The translations under genes and the position numbers were made by a program. Under the pieces are notes generated by a model, which made no database searches, was not told where the DNA came from, and saw nothing but the letters and a program-made list of their open reading frames with translations. A stretch of DNA of 64,000 nucleotides, taken from NCBI GenBank assembly GCA_028818225.1, contig JAPPOG010000045.1, positions 110,397 to 174,396 of the forward strand. The letters are read 5' to 3'. The first letter of the stretch is position 1. Each line of letters begins with the position of its first letter. Source of the DNA: Gammaproteobacteria bacterium (GTDB lineage: Bacteria; Pseudomonadota; Gammaproteobacteria; Pseudomonadales; Pseudohongiellaceae). Shown here in pieces: positions 8,419 through 18,632 of this stretch.

Positions 8419-8725
8419 GTTTCTCTCCCAACTCGTCACCCGCATAAGGTGTCCTGGTTATTGTTTAACTTCAGATTTAAGACGCCACCAGTACCATAAA
8501 TGTTTCAATATTAATTTGAGCTGAACTTTGGCATGGAATGTGTCACCGGAGAATGCGCGCGGAAGCGATTGCCCCGGAAACCCCCAAAAACACTGTAAAT
8601 AGCGGATTTCGTGCAACAATTGGTGACTAATTTCTCCTTGAAAAAGCGCCCAATCACGCGTAATTTCAGCAAATTAGGTGGTATCCACCCAGAATTCAGC
8701 ATTAGTACAAGATTTGGAGGTTCCA

Positions 8726-9736
8726 ATGATTAACAGAGCCCTAACCAAACTGTCTTTGGCCATAGCCACTGTCTTGGTAGCGCCTTTAGCGCTGGGTCAA
8801 TCCGATGATTTTCCCCGCACTGAATACGGCCATCCAGACTTACAAGGCACTTATACATTCAGGACGATTACTCCATTGAATCGCCCCAGAGAACTGGAGC
8901 ATTTGGAGACCCTCACTCCTGAACAGGCCGCGGAATGGGAAGAATTTGAATTACGACGACAGAATCGTGACCTCATTATCGACTCTGTTGGTGGAGCAGG
9001 TTATCCACCGGGCGTAATTTCCTATAACAATTTCTGGTATGAGCGTGGTGAAAACACGGTGGCCGACCGCAGAACTTCACTAATTTACGATCCGCCCAAT
9101 GGTCGCATGCCTCAAACCAATGAAATTGGGCGCCAGCGCCGCGCCGAGTACGGTCAGATGGTTTTTGAGAGCGCCGGTCCCGAAGGCCGAACCACTGTTG
9201 ACCGCTGTATTGTGGGATTTGTTGGTGGACCGCCAATGATTCCTGGTTCCTACAACAACAACATGCAGCTGGTTCAGACCAAAGACTCCGTAATGATCCT
9301 GAATGAGATGGTTCATTCAGTGCGGGTTATTCGTCTCGACAGTGAACACCACACCAAGCAACTAAAATGGGAAGGTGATTCCATTGGATATTGGGAAGGC
9401 GATACGCTGGTAGTACATACCCAAAACTGGTACCACGATTACAATCTACGTGGCATGTCAGATCAAGCCGAAGTGGTTGAGCGATTTACGCGTACTGACG
9501 CCAACACGCTCGAGTATGATTTTACCGTAACCGATCCTCTCTCATGGGATGTTCCCTGGTCAGCAAAGTTTCCTCTGCGTGAATCCCCTGATCCGGTTTA
9601 TGAATATGCCTGTCACGAAGGTAATCACGGTCTAGTCGGAATTCTGGCTGGTTGGAGATACCAGGAGTCCATCGGTAATAATGGCGACGGCTCACCAAAG
9701 TCCGACACCGGAGTAGTTGAGACTGAGGAAAACTAA
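8726..9736 (+). CDS. Conserved exported protein of unknown function
   Basis: 336 residues from the ATG at 8726, fixed by a GGAGG site at 8716-8720. Residues 1-24 form a signal peptide (cleavage near LALGQ). The mature protein starts with PRTEYGHPDLQGTYTF and continues TPLNRPREL. I associate this opening with a family of exported proteins common in marine gammaproteobacteria and Acidobacteria, often in several copies, with no assigned role. No catalytic motif or metal-binding pattern stands out; the few cysteines lie in DRCIVGF and YEYACHEG. It is a single-gene unit with a strong terminator 28 bp after the stop. Confidence 0.7.
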   Translation: MINRALTKLSLAIATVLVAPLALGQSDDFPRTEYGHPDLQGTYTFRTITPLNRPRELEHLETLTPEQAAEWEEFELRRQNRDLIIDSVGGAGYPPGVISYNNFWYERGENTVADRRTSLIYDPPNGRMPQTNEIGRQRRAEYGQMVFESAGPEGRTTVDRCIVGFVGGPPMIPGSYNNNMQLVQTKDSVMILNEMVHSVRVIRLDSEHHTKQLKWEGDSIGYWEGDTLVVHTQNWYHDYNLRGMSDQAEVVERFTRTDANTLEYDFTVTDPLSWDVPWSAKFPLRESPDPVYEYACHEGNHGLVGILAGWRYQESIGNNGDGSPKSDTGVVETEEN

Positions 9737-9764
9737 AAACCCCTCTAAAATGAAGGATAAGAGA

Positions 9765-9795
9765 GGCCAGTAGGGAAAAACCTACTGGCCTTTTT
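9765..9795 (+). terminator. Strong rho-independent terminator
   Basis: A perfect 10-bp stem (GGCCAGTAGG with CCTACTGGCC), a 6-base loop (GAAAAA) and five T residues. It ends the exported-protein transcript, and it sits only 11 bases before the start codon of the next rightward gene. Confidence 0.95.
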
Positions 9796-9805
9796 AATTA
9801 CGCAG

Positions 9806-10246
9806 ATGATTAATTCCAGACTTGCAAAAACTTTGTGCATTGTATGGGTAGCGTTATTTACACTGTCAGGCATCGCTGAAGTAAATTCGATTCATATCGA
9901 ATCAAGACTTGACCCAAATGCCATCATCATTACTCAAGTCGATATTATTTTTGTTTACTCGCAGGAAATTGTAGATCGTTTTCCAGCCACAAAAACCGAG
10001 TGGTATTCTAACCAACGTCAGTTTATCGCCGATGCCGATGATGGCATCGATCTACGCAGTGTATTTATTCCCCAGGGTTTCAACTCAGAGACTGCCAGCC
10101 TTCCGCAAAGGCGAAATCAAGCGTTGAAGGTTTTTATTTTTGCTGAGCATGATGCATCAACGGCGGCGCCAGTTGATGTGACTGACTTTGAAGACGTACT
10201 CGTCGCAATCGATGAGTTTGGCATTGTCGTAACCCGCCGCACTTAA
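9806..10246 (+). CDS. Small exported protein of unknown function
   Basis: 146 residues with an N-terminal hydrophobic segment (about 8-24, LCIVWVALFTLSGIA) that could be a signal peptide. The rest is mixed alpha/beta in composition, with VDIIFVYSQEIVDRFP and an aromatic KTEWYSNQRQF segment. I do not recognise the family with confidence. The start codon is 11 bases after the preceding terminator and no Shine-Dalgarno sequence is obvious, so either a promoter overlaps the hairpin or the gene is translated from a very short leader. No operon partner is visible downstream. Confidence 0.55.
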   Translation: MINSRLAKTLCIVWVALFTLSGIAEVNSIHIESRLDPNAIIITQVDIIFVYSQEIVDRFPATKTEWYSNQRQFIADADDGIDLRSVFIPQGFNSETASLPQRRNQALKVFIFAEHDASTAAPVDVTDFEDVLVAIDEFGIVVTRRT

Positions 10247-10708
10247 GAACAGAATGTTGGATACAGGTCACCTGGAATCTTTTCTTGTGATCTTAAGCGT
10301 CTTTTTAATTATTCCTGGCACCAAGGCCGTTGAGATATTTTCAACCAGTTTTCAGGCCGAAAAAAAATGAGGGATGCAAAAAGTGTGCGCTTCCGATTTA
10401 TAAATTTAGCAAAAAACGGAAAATCATCATTTTGCAGAACACAAAATAAGATCAGACAGTAATGCGCTATCGCACCAAGAGAGGCAGTGCCAACTATCCA
10501 ATACCAAAGAATACGAATGGCGACACGCAGGAACTCTATGGGATTAATGTGCGCAACAAGATGTTGTTGTTCAAACTTTGATTATCATTGGTGACAATGC
10601 TATTGAGCACATACAAATCCACAATTTGGATCCAATCACACAGATTTTTTCGCCTCCACAAATTCGAATAATTTAAATTCGAAACCCTGCAGTTTGTAAT
10701 AATATTGT
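10247..10708. other. 462-bp gap with no supportable gene
   Basis: The gap is AT-rich. It holds two short rightward open frames: 10254-10370 (38 codons), whose opening (MLDTGHLESFLVILSVFLIIPG) loosely resembles the N-terminus of LysE/RhtB exporters but then diverges, and 10462-10581 (39 codons), basic and polar, unlike anything I know. Neither has a convincing ribosome-binding site. The gap separates the rightward exported gene from the leftward isocitrate dehydrogenase gene; I see no clear terminator hairpin for either. Confidence 0.4.
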
Positions 10709-12946
<2,238 letters not shown>

Positions 12947-13037
12947 TTAGCTGTGACGGAGCCAGTTGTCCTGACTCTCGATAGAATTCTGTTTTCTGCC
13001 TTGCATTAGGCTTTTTTAGCCCAAAAAAAAGGCGCGT

Positions 13038-13046
13038 ATTATAGCA
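13038..13046 (-). promoter_or_regulatory. Extended -10 promoter for the isocitrate dehydrogenase gene
   Basis: On the minus strand the sequence reads TGCTATAAT, a perfect -10 hexamer with the extended TG motif, about 100 bases before the start codon. No good -35 element is at the usual distance, which is typical of extended -10 promoters. The predicted leader of about 90 bases includes a short GGCT/AGCC hairpin. Confidence 0.6.
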
Positions 13047-13133
13047 GTCAAGGGAATGCGCGAATAGTAGCCCGTTCGGCGCTACTTGCCGTGGATCTTG
13101 GCCTCAACCAAGTTGAATAGGTGTAAATCTTCC

Positions 13134-13646
13134 ATGAATGTAACAACATCCATAGACAATTTCGTGTTGCGAGGGACCACGGTAGAAGACTGCCCTCTTA
13201 TACTGGATTTCATTAAAGAGCTAGCCGAGTATGAAAAACTGGCTCATGAGGTAATTGCCACTGTCGATAGGCTTGCGGAAGCTTTGTTCGGAGAAAAAGC
13301 TTATGCGGAAGTCTTTATTGGCGAGTACGAAAACATTCCTGTGGGATACGCGCTTTTCTTTCATAATTTTTCTACCTTCACCGGTCGCCCTGGAATTTAT
13401 TTGGAAGACATTTACGTAAAACCAGAAATGCGCGGCAAAGGATTTGGCAAATGTATGCTGTCCTATATTGCTAAGCTGGCAGTCGAACGCGATTGCTCTC
13501 GAGTTGAATGGTCAGTTCTGGATTGGAACGAACCATCGATCCAATTCTATCGTTCTATCGGTGCGATACCTATGGATGAATGGACAGTACAACGACTGCA
13601 TGAACAGGCCTTAACCGATTTCGCATCTGCATTTGATAAAAGTTAG
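13134..13646 (+). CDS. GNAT N-acetyltransferase (diamine/thialysine acetyltransferase-like)
   Basis: 170 residues from the ATG at 13134; upstream codons in frame lack family similarity. The protein follows the SAT1/SAT2-like GNAT pattern: LRGTTVEDCPLILDFIKELAEYEKL near the start, GYALFFHNFSTFTGRPGIYLEDIYV in the core, the acetyl-CoA loop RGKGFGK, and VLDWNEPSIQFYRSIGA near the end. Family members acetylate spermidine, thialysine or related amines in the cytoplasm; the substrate here is unknown. The aminotransferase gene follows after 12 bases, so the two are probably co-transcribed. Confidence 0.85.
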   Translation: MNVTTSIDNFVLRGTTVEDCPLILDFIKELAEYEKLAHEVIATVDRLAEALFGEKAYAEVFIGEYENIPVGYALFFHNFSTFTGRPGIYLEDIYVKPEMRGKGFGKCMLSYIAKLAVERDCSRVEWSVLDWNEPSIQFYRSIGAIPMDEWTVQRLHEQALTDFASAFDKS

Positions 13647-13658
13647 AAAGTAGTAATT

Positions 13659-14525
13659 ATGAAAAATAGTCTAAATAGAATTGTCTTTGTAAATGGTGAA
13701 TATGTTAAAGAAGAAGATGCCGTAATCTCAATTTTCGACCGTGGATTCATTTTTGGCGATGGTGTTTATGAAGTTGTGCCTGTTATCAATGGCAAACTCG
13801 TGGACAAGAAGTATTTTCTGGAACGCCTGGATCGATCTCTCAATGAACTTTCAATTCCATGGCCTTGCAGTAAAGAAGAATACATGGAAGTCATGAATGA
13901 GTTGGTTGCGAGAAACGACTTGCATGAGGGGATTATTTATTCCCAGGTGACACGGGGTGCCGCGGACAGAGACTTTCCATTTCCTGAGCATTCTGATCCA
14001 GGTTTTGTTGCGTTCACCTCTGTTATGGATTTGCTTAAAAATCCAGAAATTAAAACTGGCATTGAAGTTATAACGACGCCGGATTTACGCTGGAAGCGAA
14101 GGGATATCAAGTCGGTAAACTTACTTGGTCAGGTGCTGGCAAAACAGGATGCTGTATCAAAGAATGCAAAAGAAGGATGGATGGTAGAAGATGGATTTAT
14201 CACAGAGGGAGTTTCTTCTTCGGCCTACATTGTTAAAGATGGCGTATTGATTACCCGGCAATTATCAAATTCTATTCTTCCCGGTATTCGGCGTCGCACC
14301 CTTCTTGAAATTGCCAAGGATGCCGGCATTGAAGTTGATGAAAGAGTTTTTACAGTGGAAGAAGCTATGGCAGCAGATGAGGCTTTTATATCCAGTGCGA
14401 CAACCATGGCGTTGTCAGTGATATCAATAGATGGGCATACTATTGGGGATGGAAAACCAGGCCCGATTACCCAGCAGTTGAGACAGCTTTATGAGGCGAG
14501 AGTATTGGCTGAGGCAGCTGAATAA
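13659..14525 (+). CDS. dat: D-amino acid aminotransferase (class IV PLP enzyme)
   Basis: 288 residues, the usual length for fold-type IV aminotransferases. The N-terminal DRGFIFGDGVYEVV segment and the pyridoxal phosphate lysine in RRDIKSVNLLG (Lys151) match D-alanine aminotransferases, as does the later VEDGFITEGVSSSAY stretch. The enzyme moves amino groups between D-amino acids and 2-oxo acids and would provide D-glutamate or D-alanine for peptidoglycan. A branched-chain aminotransferase is the main alternative, but the DIKSxNLLG form favours D-amino acids. It is 12 bases behind the acetyltransferase and converges with epmA, 3 bases away. Confidence 0.85.
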   Translation: MKNSLNRIVFVNGEYVKEEDAVISIFDRGFIFGDGVYEVVPVINGKLVDKKYFLERLDRSLNELSIPWPCSKEEYMEVMNELVARNDLHEGIIYSQVTRGAADRDFPFPEHSDPGFVAFTSVMDLLKNPEIKTGIEVITTPDLRWKRRDIKSVNLLGQVLAKQDAVSKNAKEGWMVEDGFITEGVSSSAYIVKDGVLITRQLSNSILPGIRRRTLLEIAKDAGIEVDERVFTVEEAMAADEAFISSATTMALSVISIDGHTIGDGKPGPITQQLRQLYEARVLAEAAE

Positions 14526-14528
14526 AAC

Positions 14529-15485
14529 TCAGGCTCTTGGTGTGGAAAAAGTCAGGGCCTGATCTATATCTTTGATCCCATGAATTGCCATGAATAGCCT
14601 GTCAAATCCGAGCGCAACGCCAGCGCTAGCCGGTATTCCAGCCTCCATAGCAGCGAGAAATTTTTCATCGAGAGGATACACCTCCAGCCCCAGTCGTTCT
14701 CTCGCTGCATTGTCTGCTTCAAATCTGGCTCGCTGTTCCCTGGCATCCACCAATTCATAGTAGCCATTAGCCAATTCCATTCCCTCGTAATAGACCTCAA
14801 AGCGCTTTGCCACCAGGTCCCGCTCGTCGTTATAGTCGATAGCTGACAGTGAGGCTTGTCCTTTGGGATAGTCAAACACGAAGCATGTAGCGGGTAACTC
14901 CGGCTCGATAAGATTAGTCATCAATAACTGCAGATAGTCAGTGTCGCTTAGTTCTACCATGCTCAGGTCAATCTTTCCGTGGGCAATATCGGCCAGCTCT
15001 TTCGAATCGATACTATGGGGATTGATAGCAAGATGTTTCTCAAATAATTCACGATAAGAAATTTGTGGCATCGACTCGCATCGCAAGAGAGGACATAAAA
15101 GTTCAGCTACTTCAGCCATTAATTGCTCGAGAGTGAAGCCTGGCCGATACCATTCCAGTAAAGTAAATTCAGGATTATGTTGTCTGCTGACAGGATCATG
15201 ACGAAAAACTTTGCCTATTTGATAAATGGATTCGGAATAAGCCGCCAACAACCTTTTCATGGCAAACTCCGGAGAAGTCTGCAGGTAGAGCGTTTGCTTT
15301 CCTTGGCCGAAATCGATGGCCGAAATCAAGGACTGAATATGGAGATCGGTAACAGGGGCATTTGCCAGAGCCGGTGTCTCTACTTCCAGAATTTTTTTAG
15401 CTGCAAAGAACTCCCGTAGCTGTGCCAACAGCTCGGCTCTTTTTCTGAGAATGTCGAGGGATGCGCCTGGTTGCCAGTTAACCAT
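14529..15485 (-). CDS. epmA: EF-P (R)-beta-lysine ligase EpmA (GenX/PoxA)
   Basis: 318 residues, the size of EpmA and much shorter than lysyl-tRNA synthetase because the anticodon-binding domain is missing. Class II synthetase motifs are present: VETPALANAPVTD, the motif 2 region FRHDPVSRQHNPEFTLLEWYR, and the motif 3 glycine-rich end PASAGVALGFDRLFM. It activates (R)-beta-lysine and attaches it to the conserved lysine of elongation factor P. It lies 24 bases downstream of efp on the same strand, with epmB divergent on the other side, giving the substrate protein and both dedicated modifying enzymes in one locus. Confidence 0.97.
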   Translation of the reverse strand: MVNWQPGASLDILRKRAELLAQLREFFAAKKILEVETPALANAPVTDLHIQSLISAIDFGQGKQTLYLQTSPEFAMKRLLAAYSESIYQIGKVFRHDPVSRQHNPEFTLLEWYRPGFTLEQLMAEVAELLCPLLRCESMPQISYRELFEKHLAINPHSIDSKELADIAHGKIDLSMVELSDTDYLQLLMTNLIEPELPATCFVFDYPKGQASLSAIDYNDERDLVAKRFEVYYEGMELANGYYELVDAREQRARFEADNAARERLGLEVYPLDEKFLAAMEAGIPASAGVALGFDRLFMAIHGIKDIDQALTFSTPRA

Positions 15486-15509
15486 GGCTTTTACTACAAG
15501 TAAGTTGCA

Positions 15510-16082
15510 TTACTTGTTAACACGGTTCTGGTATTCACCCGTTCTAGTATCGACTCTTAAAACATCACCGATATTTACAAACAGTGGAACTTTAACAATT
15601 GCACCCGAACTAAGGGTTGCCGGCTTGGTTCCACCTTGAGCAGTATCGCCTTTTAATCCGGGGTCGGTAGCGGTGACCTCTAATTCGACAAAGTTTGGTG
15701 GAATAACGGAAATAGGCGCATCATTCCAGAGTATGACTTGATAGATGTCTTGCTCCTTTAACCAATTCTGGGCTTCGGTTATTGCGTTGGCATCGGCTGC
15801 AACCTGTTCATAGCTGTCGTCGGTTTTCATGAAATGCCAAAATTCGCCATCGCTATACAAATACTCCATGTCTGTTTCCATGACGTCTGCCGCTTCAATG
15901 GATTCACCGGATTTATAAGTGCGTTCCCAGACACGGCCATTGAGCAAATTTCGAAACTTCACTCGGTTAAAAGCCTGGCCTTTTCCTGGTTTTACAACTT
16001 CGTTTTCCAGAATTGAACAAGGTTCACTGTCAACTAAAACTTTAAGGCCGGACTTGAATTCATTGGTGGAGTAACTCGCCAT
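15510..16082 (-). CDS. efp: Elongation factor P
   Basis: 190 residues, the normal length. The modification site is intact: Lys34 in [10 protein letters not shown], the position that is beta-lysylated in EpmA/EpmB organisms. EF-P binds between the ribosomal P and E sites and relieves stalling at polyproline stretches. A GAGG site lies 5 bases before the ATG. It is first in a two-gene leftward unit with epmA and is divergent from epmB. Confidence 0.98.
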   Translation of the reverse strand: MASYSTNEFKSGLKVLVDSEPCSILENEVVKPGKGQAFNRVKFRNLLNGRVWERTYKSGESIEAADVMETDMEYLYSDGEFWHFMKTDDSYEQVAADANAITEAQNWLKEQDIYQVILWNDAPISVIPPNFVELEVTATDPGLKGDTAQGGTKPATLSSGAIVKVPLFVNIGDVLRVDTRTGEYQNRVNK

Positions 16083-16147
16083 GTTTTCCTCATATATTGC
16101 TTAAGTGGTTTCAGACTAAATAGATCTCTGCCCAGATTCCGATTTGT

Positions 16148-16156
16148 TGCTATGAT
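16148..16156 (+). promoter_or_regulatory. Extended -10 promoter for epmB
   Basis: TGCTATGAT, an extended -10 element with one mismatch in the hexamer, lies 33 bases before the epmB start in the efp-epmB intergenic region. It would give a short leader of about 27 bases. No strong -35 is visible. Confidence 0.45.
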
Positions 16157-16189
16157 GCGTTGACTTTTGCGCTTAATCAAAACTAATCG

Positions 16190-17206
16190 ATGACTCAAAC
16201 TGCTTTATCTCTCATTCATACAGATCAGCCAAAAAAGTGGCAAGAGATATTATCTGATCTCATTACAGATCCAAAGGAATTAGTGCAAGTTCTGCAACTG
16301 GACCTCGCGCTGAAGCCCGCAAGCTTGGCGGCAATGGAACAATTTCCGTTGAAAGTAACCCGACCATTTGTTGCGGCTATTGAACCCGGCAACTGGCAAG
16401 ATCCTTTGCTTCTTCAAATCTGGCCATCTCAGGCCGAAGAAGCAGTAATCACCGGTTTTGTCGCAGATCCTTTGTTAGAGTCTGATGCCAATCCAGTGCC
16501 AGGATTACTGCATAAGTATCACGGAAGAGTACTGCTTACCGCGGTCCCGCATTGCGCAATTCATTGTCGTTATTGTTTTCGGCGTCACTTCGATTACGCC
16601 AGCAACACCCCAAGCCGCCAGCAGTGGCAGCAAGCTCTGGATTACATTGCTGACGATAACGGTATTGAAGAGGTTATTCTCAGTGGCGGAGATCCGCTGG
16701 CGGCATCAGATCGCCAGCTAGCCTGGCTGCTGTCGCAACTGGAGCAGATTCAGCATGTTGCGACAGTGAGAATTCATTCCAGAATGCCCATCGTCCTGCC
16801 CCAGCGACTGACGCCAGTTTTACGGGATTTGCTGGAAAATTCGCGCTTTCGCTGCGTGTTAGTGCTGCACTGTAATCATGCCCGGGAAATTAGCGCATTA
16901 GTCAGATCTTTTTTGAGCAAGATCGATACAAATGCCGTCACTTTACTCAATCAATCCGTACTTTTAGCAGACATTAATGACAATTCAAAGATCCTGGAAG
17001 AGCTCTCCAGGACGCTTTTCTCCTTGAATGTACTACCCTATTACCTGCATTTACCCGACAAGGTGGCCGGAACCGCACATTTTTACGTCTCGCGTAAGGA
17101 AGCACTGAAGTTAATGGAGGAATTGGAGAATCGCCTGCCTGGCTATTTGGTACCTAAATTGGTGGTGGAGGAGCCCGGAAAAGCAGCCAAAACCCGAGTA
17201 CGTTAA
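16190..17206 (+). CDS. epmB: EF-P lysine 2,3-aminomutase EpmB (radical SAM)
   Basis: 338 residues, the short KamA-type form. The radical SAM cluster motif is CAIHCRYCF, with Cys122, Cys126 and Cys129, and is followed by RRHFDY. The glycine-rich SGGDPL SAM-binding motif and the C-terminal YYLHLPDKVAGTAHF segment bearing the PLP lysine are present. It converts L-alpha-lysine to (R)-beta-lysine, the substrate EpmA loads onto EF-P. It is divergent from efp-epmA with 107 bases between. No epmC hydroxylase is seen in the window. Confidence 0.96.
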   Translation: MTQTALSLIHTDQPKKWQEILSDLITDPKELVQVLQLDLALKPASLAAMEQFPLKVTRPFVAAIEPGNWQDPLLLQIWPSQAEEAVITGFVADPLLESDANPVPGLLHKYHGRVLLTAVPHCAIHCRYCFRRHFDYASNTPSRQQWQQALDYIADDNGIEEVILSGGDPLAASDRQLAWLLSQLEQIQHVATVRIHSRMPIVLPQRLTPVLRDLLENSRFRCVLVLHCNHAREISALVRSFLSKIDTNAVTLLNQSVLLADINDNSKILEELSRTLFSLNVLPYYLHLPDKVAGTAHFYVSRKEALKLMEELENRLPGYLVPKLVVEEPGKAAKTRVR

Positions 17207-17241
17207 CCGAACAAAGTTAACCCCAATTCCATGGAAGGAAC

Positions 17242-18552
17242 TTGGCCATCAATTCTGACAAGAACCTGCAATTAATCCATCAAGCTCAGCAAGACGCATT
17301 GACGGGATTCTTCGATGAGTCTTTTTTCACTGAAAAACTCGAGCAAGTTTTGCAAGCCAAGAAATTTGAGCCAATCGCGGTCACGCTGGCACTACTGCAA
17401 CTGGAAAATTTCTATGAGATTAGAACCTGGGTCGGGAAGTCTGAAGCCAATCTGCTATTACGCGATATTGCCCGGGTATTGAACAACGCATTGCCGCCAA
17501 ATGTCCTGGTCTGTCGATGTCCACATTATGAATTTGCGCTTCTGCTCAGTGATGAGTGCAGTCTGAATGCCGTCAAAATTACGGAACGTCTGAAAATCGC
17601 CTTGCGCCAAGTTGCATCATCAGCAATACCGCCGCAATTGGAATTGAAGTGTGGTGTTGGGCTAGCAACTGTCGATGACCTGACTCAATCGGCTGATGTG
17701 TTGCTGGCGAGAGCGCGCCATAATCTCAGCCAGTTTTATTATCTCCAGGACGTCAATAGCCCGAATCAATTTCTCATCTCAGTTGATAAAGAAACTGTTT
17801 TGGATGCCGTCAAAACCGGTTTGAAGGCTGACAGCTTTCGTCTCTTCTTTCAGCCAATTGTGAGCTTGCAAGAAGATCAACATAAACATTATGAAATTCG
17901 TTGTTCACCCCCCTTATCCTATGCGGGAATTCCTGCCACAACCATGTTCGAGTTTGCTGTCCTTAACGGTTTTGGAGAGCGCATCGACCGGTGGGTTATC
18001 CAGCAGGCCGTTCATTTATTGCAGTCCCATCAGCAAGAGGTTTCGCACTTCACTATAAATCTCAGCCAAAACTCACTGGTCAGTGCCGAATTTATGTCAT
18101 GGTTAACAGCATTATTAGGTGCTAATCCGCTTATTCAGGAAAAGCTGGTATTTCAGGTTAGTGAAATTGATGTGCTCACGTCTCAGCACCACATGACTCA
18201 CTTCTGTGATCAGCTTGATTTGTTAGGAATCAAGCTGGGTATTAATCATTTCGGCTGTACGCCAGATCCATTTCGCTACTTACCATTACTAACTGCCAAG
18301 CAAGTAAAGCTCGATGTGTCGCTGCTTGAAAGGATTAATGAGAGCGCTAGTAAAAGGAGATTACTAACTGATACCGTAACGAAAGTACATAACCACGAAT
18401 TAAATGTTGTTGCAGGAATGATTGAACAAATGATTTCTATCCCGGAATTGTGGCGCGCAAAAGTGAATTTTGTTCAGGGCAACTGCTTCCAGGCACCTGC
18501 TGAAAAAATCGACTTTCACTTTAACTCCAACATTTCCCTCACGATGCATTAA
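17242..18552 (+). CDS. Degenerate GGDEF-EAL domain protein
   Basis: 436 residues with no membrane segment. Residues about 15-165 are a GGDEF-like domain in which the signature reads CPHYEF (93-98). Residues about 185-425 are an EAL-like domain in which EXLXR has become HYEIRCS (216-222), the FEITE metal segment reads FQVSE, and the DDFGTG loop reads INHFGCT (334-340). Residues essential for making or cleaving cyclic di-GMP are lost from both domains, so this is probably a ligand-binding or scaffold protein. The start is TTG at 17242 with AAGGA upstream; an ATG at 17231 is out of frame. The cyclase-homology membrane protein follows 80 bases later. Confidence 0.8.
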   Translation: MAINSDKNLQLIHQAQQDALTGFFDESFFTEKLEQVLQAKKFEPIAVTLALLQLENFYEIRTWVGKSEANLLLRDIARVLNNALPPNVLVCRCPHYEFALLLSDECSLNAVKITERLKIALRQVASSAIPPQLELKCGVGLATVDDLTQSADVLLARARHNLSQFYYLQDVNSPNQFLISVDKETVLDAVKTGLKADSFRLFFQPIVSLQEDQHKHYEIRCSPPLSYAGIPATTMFEFAVLNGFGERIDRWVIQQAVHLLQSHQQEVSHFTINLSQNSLVSAEFMSWLTALLGANPLIQEKLVFQVSEIDVLTSQHHMTHFCDQLDLLGIKLGINHFGCTPDPFRYLPLLTAKQVKLDVSLLERINESASKRRLLTDTVTKVHNHELNVVAGMIEQMISIPELWRAKVNFVQGNCFQAPAEKIDFHFNSNISLTMH

Positions 18553-18632
18553 GATCCACTCTATAAACTAATTGGGTAAGCAGCCAGCTCCTGCTATTCT
18601 CTCAGCACACGAGATCAGATTTTTTTCAAAAA

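Noticed and set aside
8511..8726. Leftward 71-codon frame upstream of the exported protein
   Set aside because: No ribosome-binding site or family features; it overlaps the start region of a well-supported divergent gene.
10462..10581. 39-codon frame in the gap before icd
   Set aside because: Too short, no ribosome-binding site, no recognisable family.
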